A stretch of DNA of 64,000 bases, from assembly GCF_025567265.1 (NCBI RefSeq), contig NZ_JAOQJW010000016.1, positions 1-64,000 on the forward strand, written 5' to 3'. This document shows, piece after piece, positions 53,940-62,440 of this stretch. The notes beneath the pieces were generated by a model. The model was not told where the DNA came from and searched no databases. It worked only from the letters and a program-made list of their open reading frames with translations. The translations under genes were made by a program, and so were the position numbers. The DNA comes from Dorea_A amylophila. GTDB lineage: Bacteria > Bacillota > Clostridia > Lachnospirales > Lachnospiraceae. Within the stretch, counting starts at the first letter, position 1. Each line of letters starts with the position of its first letter.

Positions 53940-54011
53940 TAAAATTCATCTCCTTTTCTTTGCAGCCTTACCTTGAATTTTGCAGCCTTACTCATGATTT
54001 TGCAGTCTTAC
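53845..54011 (+). repeat. iteron-like direct repeats (TTTTGCAGCCTTAC), candidate replication origin
   Basis: Five copies of a TTGCAGCCTT core are present. Three are spaced exactly 20 bases apart (from 53958, 53978 and 53998: CTTTGCAGCCTTAC, TTTTGCAGCCTTAC, TTTTGCAGTCTTAC). Two more lie at 53845 and 53862 (17 bases apart), all in the same direction. The array sits upstream of the operon with the RepA-like ATPase, as iterons do in plasmid origins. Confidence 0.7.
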
Positions 54012-54035
54012 AAAATCACGACTTTTTTCACTTCG

Positions 54036-54067
54036 TTGCATTATGGTGACTATGTTCACCATATTAT
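54036..54067 (+). promoter_or_regulatory. promoter-like region with 20-bp operator ATGGTGA-N6-TCACCAT
   Basis: The palindrome ATGGTGACTATGTTCACCAT (54043-54062) follows TTGCAT (54036-54041) and runs into TATTAT (54062-54067). The same arrangement occurs at 57673-57701 on the other strand. An extra TATAAT lies at 54085-54090. It probably controls the small regulator gene at 54134 and perhaps the divergent operon. Confidence 0.65.
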
Positions 54068-54133
54068 TTCATAATTTCAAATTTTATAATGTAGGCAACC
54101 TATTCCTCAATTCCTAGAAAGGTAATTTTGTAT

Positions 54134-54340
54134 ATGATTGACTACACACCTCTATGGAATACCATGAAAGAAAAAGATATTTCCCAATATGACCTTCTAA
54201 ATCATGGTATTGATAAACGTACCCTGCAACGCTTACGAACAGATCAGAATATTACAGCTCTGACTATTGAAAAACTCTGCCAGATACTTCACTGTACACC
54301 AAATGATATTATACGATTTATTTCAGAAGAAGAAAAATAA
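54134..54340 (+). CDS. small XRE/Cro-like regulator
   Basis: This 68-aa protein is a single helix-turn-helix domain of the YozG/Cro type: MIDYTPLWNTMKEKDISQYD, then TLQRLRTDQNITALTIEKLC and the typical end CTPNDIIRFI. I chose the ATG at 54134; a TTG at 54128 closer to GAAAGG is also possible. The gene stands alone between the shared operator and a terminator, so it may repress itself and the promoter at 57673. Confidence 0.85.
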   Translation: MIDYTPLWNTMKEKDISQYDLLNHGIDKRTLQRLRTDQNITALTIEKLCQILHCTPNDIIRFISEEEK

Positions 54341-54386
54341 TACCGCTGAAACACGAAAGATTCTTCCTGTTCAGCGGTATTTTTTA
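54339..54386. terminator. terminator between the Cro-like and ParR-like genes
   Basis: AATACCGCTGAA and TTCAGCGGTATT form a 12-bp stem followed by TTTTT; A/T tracts on both sides allow use in both directions for the converging genes. Confidence 0.85.
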
Positions 54387-54761
54387 TACACCCATCTCAA
54401 ACATTTCCAGCCCGTCCAGCATCATGTCTACATCCATATCAAGTCCGCTTTCTGATTCCTCCACACCACAATCTTCCCTTGATTCACATACCGTTTTTTC
54501 ATCCATTCTCTTCATTGAGCTTTCTATCTGTAAGAGAAAATCTTTATCGTGCAGTAATTCTTCTTTTACCTTTTCTATATCAATTCCTGACATACTTTTA
54601 TCCGGAAATAGAGCTTTTCCTTCCTTATTATATATCCATGCATGAATGAGTTCCGTGATCAAAGCTGTTTTACATCTCTTTTGTGTTTTTAAGAACTCAC
54701 CAGCTTGCCTTTGCTTCTCATTTTCTTCATCAAATAATAAAACAATTCGTATCTTTCCCAT
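54384..54761 (-). CDS. ParR-like DNA-binding partition protein
   Basis: This 125-aa protein has an N-terminal ribbon-helix-helix-like part (KIRIVLLFDEENEKQRQAGEFLKTQKR then CKTALITELIHAWI), as in ParR/StbB adaptor proteins. The C-terminal half is acidic (Asp/Glu/Met) and could contact the filament. It lies 11 bases downstream of the ParM-like gene, the standard parMR order. No direct sequence match is claimed; the call rests on fold pattern and context. Confidence 0.65.
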   Translation of the reverse strand: MGKIRIVLLFDEENEKQRQAGEFLKTQKRCKTALITELIHAWIYNKEGKALFPDKSMSGIDIEKVKEELLHDKDFLLQIESSMKRMDEKTVCESREDCGVEESESGLDMDVDMMLDGLEMFEMGV

Positions 54762-54772
54762 CTCTTCATCCT

Positions 54773-55708
54773 TTATCCTCTACGAATACGGGCAACTGCC
54801 AATTTCTCATAACCGATTGCGTTCGCCTTCACATCATCAATAAACTCAATATATTTAAATTCCGGTGACTGTTCAATCTGCTTTTTTAATAATAAACTTC
54901 CTCCTCCAAGAAAAATAGCAGGATTTGTTCTGAAATCTGTCACATGTGCATGAAGTTTATTAATAATCATATGTACCCAATCATCTGCCATACGATAAAT
55001 CTCCTTAAGAATCTCCTCTTCTAAAATAGTCTCCTCCCCCATTAAGACCTGTTCTACATCTGAGGAATCCAAATGAATCCCATAATTCTGCTGAATCCTG
55101 TTAGAAATCTCAGATCGAAGTACCGCCATACCGGAACGTTCACTTACTCTCACCGATAAATCTGGTTTTCCATTTCGGATCACTAAAAGATCTACCGTTC
55201 CATCGCCTATATCAATGCAGTTTACTGTCCGGTACTTCTTTAACAGACTCGCCTTAAAACACATGACTGCTGCAAAATTCTGCGGACTTACAAATACATC
55301 TTTCAGATAAAAACTAACCGGTTTGTCATTCATTCTAAAATTGATGCCATGACGGGAATGATCAATAAAATACTGTTTAAATCCTACTGCCTGCTGCCCA
55401 AAATCTGCCGGCGGCAAACCCACTCCAAGAACAACGTCTTTTCCTGTAAGGTTAATATTTTTCTTTCGTGCCTCCTGCACAAGTGTGAACAAAGTCAGAA
55501 TAAAATAGTCATCATCCACCGTTTTATCTGCTTTAAACGGCATTTTTGTTTCCGATAAAGTATAATAAGCACCTTCATATTCCAGAATATCTTCATTCAT
55601 AAATCGTCCTGGCTGTGCAGTATACCTTACAATTCCACATGGGAACGAAGATGTTTCTCCCTTCATATTTCCATTACCATGATCAATTCCAAAAATTATT
55701 TCCGCCAT
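54773..55708 (-). CDS. ParM/StbA-like actin-family ATPase
   Basis: This 311-aa protein has the actin-family nucleotide motifs: phosphate 1 GIDHGNGNMK at 7-16, phosphate 2 CIDIGDGTVDLLVI at 164-177, and the adenosine motif FLGGGSLLL near 266-274. ParM filaments push plasmid copies apart during cell division. Here it would keep an excised or replicating form of the element. About 30-bp repeats directly upstream fit a centromere. Confidence 0.85.
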   Translation of the reverse strand: MAEIIFGIDHGNGNMKGETSSFPCGIVRYTAQPGRFMNEDILEYEGAYYTLSETKMPFKADKTVDDDYFILTLFTLVQEARKKNINLTGKDVVLGVGLPPADFGQQAVGFKQYFIDHSRHGINFRMNDKPVSFYLKDVFVSPQNFAAVMCFKASLLKKYRTVNCIDIGDGTVDLLVIRNGKPDLSVRVSERSGMAVLRSEISNRIQQNYGIHLDSSDVEQVLMGEETILEEEILKEIYRMADDWVHMIINKLHAHVTDFRTNPAIFLGGGSLLLKKQIEQSPEFKYIEFIDDVKANAIGYEKLAVARIRRG

Positions 55709-55763
55709 CTGCTCTTCCTCCTGTACTTATACTTAACTGTATCTTAACTTGCTGTTTCATGTA

Positions 55764-55892
55764 CACATTTGTGACAGTTAGTTGCGTTTATATGACACCT
55801 ACTGACACTTTTATATCACTTTTGTATGTGTTATTATTTTTATATTTCACTTATGTGTATGTACATACTATATATCACACTTTTGTGTATGT
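55764..55892 (+). repeat. about 30-bp direct repeats upstream of the ParM-like gene (candidate parC centromere)
   Basis: CACTTTTGTATGTG (55817), CACTTATGTGTATGT (55848) and CACTTTTGTGTATGT (55878) recur every 30-31 bases; a weaker copy CACATTTGTGACAG lies at 55764. They fill the 240-base gap between the ParM-like and XRE genes, the usual place for the site that ParR binds. Confidence 0.65.
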
Positions 55893-55940
55893 CAATATTA
55901 TTTTTATCTTTTTTTGTACCACCATCTGAAAAAAGTATGT

Positions 55941-55946
55941 TATACT
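55941..55946 (+). promoter_or_regulatory. extended -10 promoter of the XRE gene at 55966
   Basis: TATACT preceded by TG (55938-55939) forms an extended -10. TTGTAC at 55915-55920 is 20 bases upstream, longer than ideal. The short leader holds GGAGG before the ATG. Confidence 0.5.
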
Positions 55947-55965
55947 GCTGATGGAGGTATTAAGA

Positions 55966-56571
55966 ATGACCACAGGAGAAAAAATACGTTATTTCAGAAC
56001 TTCTCATGAACTTACTCAGGAACAACTTGCTTCTCAATCCGGATTAAGCATAAGTGCACTTCAAAAATATGAATCCGATGAAAGGAAACCAAAGCCTGAG
56101 CAATTATTGAAGATTTCTGATGCATTAGGAATTAGCATTAATATATTTATGGATTTCGACATCCGTACTGTTTCTGATCTGTTTTCACTTTTATTCAGAA
56201 TGGAAGAACAGGCAAACCTAAGATTTTATAAAGATACAACAACTGATACTGTCGGTATTTATTTTGAAAATGAATACATCACTGAAAAGATTTCTTCTTA
56301 TGCAGAAATGCTAAGAGAAATTGACAGCATGAACCCTTCTCATCAGGAGCTTATGCACACAAAGATTCAAAATGAATTATTAAACGATAATACATCTATA
56401 CAAGAAGTTTCTGTAATCACTTCCTCTTCTCATAAAGACGCTGTCTCTTCTCTCGCTGTAGAAGAAAAACTTCTTGATATTATTTCTGACTGCACTCCTG
56501 CAGAACGGGAACAAATTTTAGATGCACTTACTTTCTTTAAAAACTGGATGAGAACAGCAAAAGAAAAATGA
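55966..56571 (+). CDS. XRE family regulator with helical C-terminal domain
   Basis: This 201-aa protein has an N-terminal helix-turn-helix at about 3-58 (KIRYFRTSHELTQEQLASQS, ISALQKYESDERKPKPEQLL). The long C-terminal part has no recognised domain. The ATG at 55966 has GGAGG upstream; the ATG at 55951 lies in that site. It is divergent from the parMR-like pair and may control it. A terminator follows. Confidence 0.85.
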   Translation: MTTGEKIRYFRTSHELTQEQLASQSGLSISALQKYESDERKPKPEQLLKISDALGISINIFMDFDIRTVSDLFSLLFRMEEQANLRFYKDTTTDTVGIYFENEYITEKISSYAEMLREIDSMNPSHQELMHTKIQNELLNDNTSIQEVSVITSSSHKDAVSSLAVEEKLLDIISDCTPAEREQILDALTFFKNWMRTAKEK

Positions 56572-56576
56572 TATAG

Positions 56577-56613
56577 AAAAAGCCCAGAGTTTGAATTCTC
56601 TGAGCTTTCTCTT
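56577..56613 (+). terminator. terminator after the XRE gene
   Basis: AAAGCCCAGAG and CTCTGAGCTTT pair with one mismatch around an 8-base loop, followed by CTCTT. Confidence 0.6.
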
Positions 56614-56701
56614 GTCTATAGAAGTTTCGTCCACAGATTTTCTTTTCTTATCTTCTATCTGGATATACCATAGTATTCCAAACAGCAATCATAATAGTGG
56701 A

Positions 56702-57079
56702 TTATTCATGGATTTCTAATGGAAGATTATCTGGATCATGGAAAAATGTCATTTTCTTTCCGGTATAATCGTCTAAACGTACCGGTTCTGTTGTTATTCC
56801 TTTTGCGTTAAGCTCCTTAACCGTATCGTCAACACTTTTTACCTTAAATGCCAGATGTCTCAAACCAAGTGCCTCCGGATAATTCACACGGGCCGGAGCA
56901 TCCTTTATAATAAATAGCTCAATCTCCTGCTCTCCACAAGCTAAATCTATTTTATAATCATCCCGTTCCTTTCGATAATTTTCCCGGATTATTTCAAACC
57001 CCAGTAAATCAACATAAAAATGTTTTGATTTCTCATAATCGCTTCCTATGATTGCAATATGATGAATTGTGTCAAACAT
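56702..57079 (-). CDS. VOC family protein (glyoxalase/YaeR-like)
   Basis: This 125-aa protein has the vicinal-oxygen-chelate fold: FDTIHHIAIIGSDYEKSKHFYVDLLGF at the start, LRHLAFKV in the middle and DPDNLPLEIHE at the end, giving His and Glu ligands for a metal ion. Relatives include GloA2/YaeR-type proteins without proven substrate. It is probably cargo of the element; a link with mgsA on the chromosome is possible but not shown. Confidence 0.85.
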   Translation of the reverse strand: MFDTIHHIAIIGSDYEKSKHFYVDLLGFEIIRENYRKERDDYKIDLACGEQEIELFIIKDAPARVNYPEALGLRHLAFKVKSVDDTVKELNAKGITTEPVRLDDYTGKKMTFFHDPDNLPLEIHE

Positions 57080-57140
57080 TGATTTATCCTCCGTCGTTTT
57101 TCCTATAAGTTTATCACAGTAAGATTTTTATGAAAACACA

Positions 57141-57635
57141 TTAATTCTCTGTTTTTTTCAATTTTTCATACAGTCTAAAAACAAATTCCATGTCCAATAC
57201 TTTTTTACCTTCTCTTTCACTATTTCCTATGTAAACATGCTCTGCCTGATCTATCAACTCCTGTATCACTCTTTTATCTTGCTGAGCAGCTTCTCCATCA
57301 CTAAGCAACCAGATACATCCCGTCTGCATTTTAATCACAGCATCCATACTTGATAATGTTTCAATTTTTATATTACACCCCGAAAGCTGTGCAAATTGAA
57401 TTACTCGTTTTGTGATATTCTTAAACCAGCAATACTTTTCTGTATTCACGATTCTATATGTCTGTTTTTCTTCTCTCTCAGCATTCTGGATGATGTTTTG
57501 CAACTCCATATCGCTCTTTTTTTGTTCTAATGTCCTCTCTTCTTCACTCAGTTTTGCATCGTGTTTTTCCATTGCTGCCTTCATCTGAGCAAGCCATTTT
57601 TCCTGCTCATCATAATAAAAGTGTTCTATTTTCAC
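57141..57635 (-). CDS. hypothetical protein behind the shared operator (164 aa)
   Basis: No family is recognised. Residues about 10-60 form a charged coiled coil (QMKAAMEKHDAKLSEEERTLEQ). The rest is an alpha/beta region with VIQFAQLSGCNIKIETL and GCIWLLSDGEAAQQDKRVIQEL. It is cytoplasmic. Its promoter, with ideal spacing, carries the 20-bp operator, so it is tightly controlled by the element's repressor. Confidence 0.6.
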   Translation of the reverse strand: MKIEHFYYDEQEKWLAQMKAAMEKHDAKLSEEERTLEQKKSDMELQNIIQNAEREEKQTYRIVNTEKYCWFKNITKRVIQFAQLSGCNIKIETLSSMDAVIKMQTGCIWLLSDGEAAQQDKRVIQELIDQAEHVYIGNSEREGKKVLDMEFVFRLYEKLKKTEN

Positions 57636-57672
57636 CTATGTAATCCCCTTTACATATTTTAAATTCATACCT

Positions 57673-57701
57673 ATTATATGGTGTATATATTCACCATGCA
57701 A
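57673..57701 (-). promoter_or_regulatory. promoter with operator ATGGTGAATATATACACCAT in its spacer
   Basis: On the minus strand TTGCAT (57696-57701) and TATAAT (57673-57678) are separated by exactly 17 bases. The 20-bp palindrome 57678-57697 covers the spacer and edges both boxes. It has the same half-sites as the operator at 54043-54062. Confidence 0.75.
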
Positions 57702-57736
57702 ATATATAAAATAACTTTAATATAAAATTTATATCC

Positions 57737-58726
57737 TTACTCTGCATCTTTTTCAAAAATATCATACATACTTTTGCGAGTATTGTCATTGAATAATTTA
57801 TATCGTATAAAATCAAGAGAGCTTGTCACTTTATTTGTAGAAGTATAAAATTGTACGCTGGGAGCATCATCAAAACTCAAATCAATTTCAATAGTAAGCA
57901 TATTGTAATCTAAATCAAAATATTGTCTATATCCTTTATGGTTTTTGTCTGGAAAATTTTCCACAAAATTTACATTATACTCTGGTTTAAAATAGTTTAT
58001 CATTGCTGCTTCTACTATGTTAATAATTTGCTCTTCTTTTGGCAAATCACTACAAACCTTTTTTAAATGTTCCATACTCTCGTCTTCACTTTTTGTAAAT
58101 TTCTTAGATATACCATCAAATGACATTGCTAATCTAGCTTCCATCTCTAACAACAATATATAAATATGCTTATCTGGATGTTCCTCTTTATACTCTGTCA
58201 AAATTTTTTGCAATGTTGAATGAGCTTCAAGTCTATCTAAAGCTGTTCTCCTTCCCTTCTTTCCATATGATTGACCTATATATAGAATTTCATATTCTTC
58301 TCTTGATACTATACTTTTAGCAGAAAACATATATAAGTTTTGTGCTTTAATTTCTACTATTCTTTTCACTTTCGGATTTTTTCTTAAAAACTCCTCATCT
58401 TTTATAACCAAAATCATCTTAGTCCCCGGATAGGAAACTCTTATCTCAATCTTTCGATGATCAGCTCCTTCTATAAATTCAAGAAATGGTAACTCATAAT
58501 CAACTTCTTTATCCTCAATAATAGTAAAAAGAGTTACTTTTATTCCGTCATTTCTTTTCTGTATATCCTTTTTTCTAATGAAAAATTGATTATATGATAG
58601 TATTCCATAAATATGATAACGATGCGGATCTATTTTTTTTAATATACTGAAATCTTCGACCGGAATAATTGTTTTATAGGAAGTAAATACATTTAATCCT
58701 GCTTCAAATGAATATTTTCTCTCCAT
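57737..58726 (-). CDS. protein with GIY-YIG-like nuclease domain
   Basis: This 329-aa protein has an uncharacterised beta-rich N-terminal part (about 1-125). A region follows that resembles GIY-YIG nucleases: ILYIGQSYGKKGRRTALDRL (147-166), HSTLQKIL (169-176), and the later Glu239 in EAAMINYFKPEYN, the usual end of the fold. The first GIY strand is poorly conserved. Such proteins occur in accessory regions and may cut foreign nucleic acids. It has low GC content compared with the chromosome. Confidence 0.55.
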   Translation of the reverse strand: MERKYSFEAGLNVFTSYKTIIPVEDFSILKKIDPHRYHIYGILSYNQFFIRKKDIQKRNDGIKVTLFTIIEDKEVDYELPFLEFIEGADHRKIEIRVSYPGTKMILVIKDEEFLRKNPKVKRIVEIKAQNLYMFSAKSIVSREEYEILYIGQSYGKKGRRTALDRLEAHSTLQKILTEYKEEHPDKHIYILLLEMEARLAMSFDGISKKFTKSEDESMEHLKKVCSDLPKEEQIINIVEAAMINYFKPEYNVNFVENFPDKNHKGYRQYFDLDYNMLTIEIDLSFDDAPSVQFYTSTNKVTSSLDFIRYKLFNDNTRKSMYDIFEKDAE

Positions 58727-58792
58727 AATGCTCTCCTTCTGTATTATTTATTATTATTTTACCATACATACCTATATAGATAAATACAAAAC

Positions 58793-58816
58793 AAACCGCA
58801 GACGACATCTGCGGTT
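58793..58816 (-). terminator. terminator after the DUF6050-like gene
   Basis: AACCGCAGA and TCTGCGGTT form a 9-bp stem with a 5-base loop and TTGTTTTG on the minus strand. Confidence 0.8.
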
Positions 58817-58829
58817 CACTTATTTTTAT

Positions 58830-59165
58830 TTAGTTTTTGCCCTTTATGCTCTTTATCATATAATTAATAGGATACCCAATCACATATCCCACTGCCCGAA
58901 CTAACAACCAGATTGCAATAAAACTGCCGAATAAACTTCCAACAATCACACATAACGTCATCATTCCAAATATTCCTGATAAATCCCAATGCCATGGAAC
59001 CATGAAAAACATATGGGGGATTCCTACCGGAACACCATATACCAGCATCAGCCGGAACCAGTCAATTTCTCCATCTACCAGATACAGATACTTTCCAAGC
59101 CATCCGATCAATGCCAGCACAGCTATCATCAATACCCCTTTATACATAAAATCTTTAAATGTCAT
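58830..59165 (-). CDS. DUF6050-like small membrane protein
   Basis: This 111-aa protein has three or four membrane helices and the segment DGEIDWFRLMLVYGVPVG followed by IPHMFF, which I associate with the DUF6050 family of clostridial mobile elements (memory-based, not verified). Its ATG overlaps the stop of the upstream recombinase as ATGA, so it is translated together with it. Function unknown. Confidence 0.65.
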   Translation of the reverse strand: MTFKDFMYKGVLMIAVLALIGWLGKYLYLVDGEIDWFRLMLVYGVPVGIPHMFFMVPWHWDLSGIFGMMTLCVIVGSLFGSFIAIWLLVRAVGYVIGYPINYMIKSIKGKN

Positions 59166-60766
59166 GCACCCTTCGCCCCTTCCATATATTCTGAGATCAC
59201 CTTTTGTAAAACATCATCAAATCTTAAAATTACTTCGATCCGTTTTTTATCATACACATACACGGTATCAATCATTGTATCTATAATCTCTTTCGTCAGC
59301 TTTCCTCTTTCTATCTGTACCTCCAACTGTTGGACTGCTGTTCTTATCCGGCTTCTGTATCGTTCTTCTTCAATGATCACACTGGCAAGTGCTTTTTGTT
59401 CGGATTGTATCTTTTCGATTGTTTCTGTCAGCTGTTTCTTCACTGTTATATATTTTTCTCTGCTAAGTACGCCTTCTGCATAAGCTTCATACTGATGGAT
59501 ACGTTCATTTTTTAATTTTTCCAGTTCCGACTCCAACACTCTTTGTTGTCTTTTCCCTGTAAAACTATTATCCGTATATTTTTCTTCGGATTCTCTTTGC
59601 ACTGAATCCAATATCCTTAGTATCCTTTTTAAAGAATACCAGATATGTCCCTCTATCACAGATACCGGATACGCATCTTCAGAACAATGAGAATATCTTC
59701 CTGCCTGAGCTTTATGGGGACAATATATTTTTGGATGAATACCGCCATCTGTATAAGCTAATGACCTGTGGCAGTTTCCACACCGCACTTTTCCTTTCAG
59801 AAGGAAGTCTTTCGCACCACGATATTCTGGCTTTGTCATAAACATAATAGATGCACTTGCCACTTCATACTCTTCTTCCGTAATGATTGCCGGATTGATA
59901 TTCTTCCGGATAACGACATCTCGTTCTGCTGTCTTTCTTGTTACTTTACTCCCAACCGCTACGGTATGCCGCCTTCCCATAACTAAAGCACCTGTGTACT
60001 CAAATCTTCCAAGAATTGTACGGATCATTCCGGTATCCCAAACAACTTCCTTATCTGGCATTTTATAATTCCCCTGCCGCAGCAATCCGTTCATCTGATT
60101 ATATTTTCCAGGTGTTGGCACCTTCTGCTCGTTCATGTAATAGCAGATCTGAGAAGTATTGCAGCCTTCCATCGCTTTATCAAATATCATACGGACATAT
60201 TTACCTGCTACCGGATCTATTTTCCAGCATCCATGCTCTTCATCTTTTAAATAACCAAATGGAGGTTTCGAGCCTGTCCATTTTCCATTCTTCCATTTCA
60301 CTTTTAAGGCACTCTTTAACTTTTTGGATATATCCTTACTGTAAAGATTGTTGACAAGATTATTGATTGCCATATCTAATCCCATCGTTTTTCCTATGTA
60401 CTCTTTACTGTCATAATTATTGTTTAATGAAATAAAGCGGATTCCCAGGAGTGGGAACACTTGCTCCAGATAATCTCCAACTCCAATATAATCTCTCCCA
60501 AATCGTGAAAAGTCTTTTACAATGACGGTATCTATTTTTCCTGCCTTCGCATCTTCTATCATTTTCTTAAATGCCGGACGGTCAAAATTTGTTCCGGAAT
60601 ACCCATCATCCACATATTCTATGTATTCATCACTCATGTCCTCTCTGTCAGTGATAAAACTGACAAGAAGCGATCTCTGGTTGTCAATGCTGTTGCTTTC
60701 ATCTTTATTCTCTTTCCCTAAATCTCCATCTGCTATAGAGAGTCTTAAATACAATCCATTAGCCAA
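59162..60766 (-). CDS. serine recombinase (tandem cluster, first of three by coordinate)
   Basis: This large serine recombinase has the catalytic Ser in LYLRLSIADGD, DDGYSGTNFDRPAF, and the arginines of VKDFSRFGRDY. A recombinase domain and zinc ribbon (VRCGNCHRSL...YCPHK) follow, then a coiled coil and a C-terminal DUF4368-like region. I chose the TTG at 60766 with GGAAGG eight bases before; a GTG at 60775 is closer to that site. It overlaps the upstream recombinase by 8 bases. Together with its neighbours it likely integrates or excises the element. Confidence 0.92.
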   Translation of the reverse strand: MANGLYLRLSIADGDLGKENKDESNSIDNQRSLLVSFITDREDMSDEYIEYVDDGYSGTNFDRPAFKKMIEDAKAGKIDTVIVKDFSRFGRDYIGVGDYLEQVFPLLGIRFISLNNNYDSKEYIGKTMGLDMAINNLVNNLYSKDISKKLKSALKVKWKNGKWTGSKPPFGYLKDEEHGCWKIDPVAGKYVRMIFDKAMEGCNTSQICYYMNEQKVPTPGKYNQMNGLLRQGNYKMPDKEVVWDTGMIRTILGRFEYTGALVMGRRHTVAVGSKVTRKTAERDVVIRKNINPAIITEEEYEVASASIMFMTKPEYRGAKDFLLKGKVRCGNCHRSLAYTDGGIHPKIYCPHKAQAGRYSHCSEDAYPVSVIEGHIWYSLKRILRILDSVQRESEEKYTDNSFTGKRQQRVLESELEKLKNERIHQYEAYAEGVLSREKYITVKKQLTETIEKIQSEQKALASVIIEEERYRSRIRTAVQQLEVQIERGKLTKEIIDTMIDTVYVYDKKRIEVILRFDDVLQKVISEYMEGAKGA

Positions 60767-62438
60767 TCTGAACACCTTCCATTTCTTCTGCTATCTGCTG
60801 GAATTCATCCTTACATTTGAAGCACACATGGATACTCCCATTTGCATATACTTCTATATATTCCACCAGTTCCTGTACAAGTGCCTCATTATATTCTCTT
60901 TTATCCAGATATTTTTCCATATGATTTACCATATCCATATATCGGTTTGCTTTCTTTTCCAAGATTCTTTGATTCTGTTCTTGTACCTGAAGCTCTTCCC
61001 GGAGATTTTGGAGTTCCCCTATATAGCGTTCCTTCATCATATCAAAATCATCTTTATCCACAATACCTGCTACATAATCTTCATATAGTCTTGTATTGCG
61101 TTCTTCCGTCTGTGTGATCTTACGCTCCAATGTCCTTACTTTTGCCGCTGCTTTATAAAAAATATTGTTTTCTTTTGTTGCACTTTTCATTTTCTGCAAA
61201 AGCAATTTCCTGTCACACATACTCTTGATCAAAATCTGGATCTGATCCATCACCAGGATCTTGAGTAAGTTTTCTTCTATCAAATTTCTGGAACACTGTT
61301 TATTCCCACAATAGTAATCGCTTCCCATTTTTTCATTGGTTGTATAATTATGGGTATATCGTCTGAAATACATAACGTTCCCACACTCTCCACAGCGAAC
61401 CATTCCCAGAAAACTATCCTGATATTTTTCTCTGTCCTTCGTATATCTGGACTGGCGTTTCTTCGTTACCTTATGAATCTCTTCTCTGCTTTCCTGCAAT
61501 TCTTCATAATCATCCCTCGCAACCAGCGGAGTATGCATATCTTTCTGCACATCCCACTCTTCTGGTTCGGTATGGTACTGTTTCACTCCTTTGTACAAAG
61601 ACTGTTTCAGTTTTCCTGTGACAATATCTCCTGTATAGGTTGGATTTTCTAATATTTTTCTGACAGTTCCTCCATTCCACTTTGTCTCCTCAAGTGGCAC
61701 TCTTGCTATCTTTCTTTTTTCTTTCTGTCCAGGTGTCGCAACTCCCAACAGGTTCAGCCTGTCAGCAATTTCTCTTTTATTGACTCCCAACAATGTCCAT
61801 TGGAATATCATACGCACAACCGAGGCAACCGTTTCATCTACGACCTGTCTTGTTTTATCCTCAGAACGGACATAACCAAATGCAACCTTAGATAACGTAA
61901 TATTTCCGTTCCGCTTTTGTGCTTCCTTTGCCGCCAGGATTTTTTTAGACATATCCTTTGCATACATGGCATTTACCATGTTTTTGATGGGAACACTTAT
62001 ATTTTCCCTGTCCTCCTTTCTGGAGCTATCATAATCATCCGTAATCGCAATAAAGCGTACATTTAACTTTGGCAATATAGTCTCCAGGTAATATCCTGTT
62101 TCCAGATAGTCTCTGCCGAATCTGGACAAATCTTTTACAACGATACATTGCACCTTGCCAGAACGAACATCTTCCATCAACCTCATAAATCCGGGACGTT
62201 CAAAATTTGTGCCTGTAAATCCATTATCAATGTATACCTCTTCCAATCTCAGATCCGGATGCTCTTCTATAAATCTTTCTACAAGCATCTGCTGCACAAC
62301 TAATGTTTCATCCGTTTCATTTCCTCCGTTTTCAACAGACAGGCGAATATACGCAGCCGTATCCAGTAAGTTCTCTTTTTTGACAACCGTTTGTATATTA
62401 GATTCTACGTTTCTGTTTTTTCTGCTCTTTCTTGCCAT
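60759..62438 (-). CDS. serine recombinase (tandem cluster, middle)
   Basis: This 559-aa protein has the catalytic Ser34 in AAYIRLSVENGG, DNGFTGTNFERPGF and VKDLSRFGRDYLETG. A complete zinc ribbon (RCGECGNVMYF...YYCGNKQC) and a long coiled coil (about 395-480) follow. The ATG at 62438 follows the upstream stop by 2 bases, with GGAGGAATAGGG as the ribosome site. All features for activity are present. Confidence 0.93.
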   Translation of the reverse strand: MARKSRKNRNVESNIQTVVKKENLLDTAAYIRLSVENGGNETDETLVVQQMLVERFIEEHPDLRLEEVYIDNGFTGTNFERPGFMRLMEDVRSGKVQCIVVKDLSRFGRDYLETGYYLETILPKLNVRFIAITDDYDSSRKEDRENISVPIKNMVNAMYAKDMSKKILAAKEAQKRNGNITLSKVAFGYVRSEDKTRQVVDETVASVVRMIFQWTLLGVNKREIADRLNLLGVATPGQKEKRKIARVPLEETKWNGGTVRKILENPTYTGDIVTGKLKQSLYKGVKQYHTEPEEWDVQKDMHTPLVARDDYEELQESREEIHKVTKKRQSRYTKDREKYQDSFLGMVRCGECGNVMYFRRYTHNYTTNEKMGSDYYCGNKQCSRNLIEENLLKILVMDQIQILIKSMCDRKLLLQKMKSATKENNIFYKAAAKVRTLERKITQTEERNTRLYEDYVAGIVDKDDFDMMKERYIGELQNLREELQVQEQNQRILEKKANRYMDMVNHMEKYLDKREYNEALVQELVEYIEVYANGSIHVCFKCKDEFQQIAEEMEGVQIG

Positions 62439-62440
62439 CC

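Noticed and set aside
53958..54011. CRISPR array
   Set aside because: Repeats recur every 20 bases with only about 6 bases between 14-bp cores, far too short for CRISPR, and no cas genes are present.
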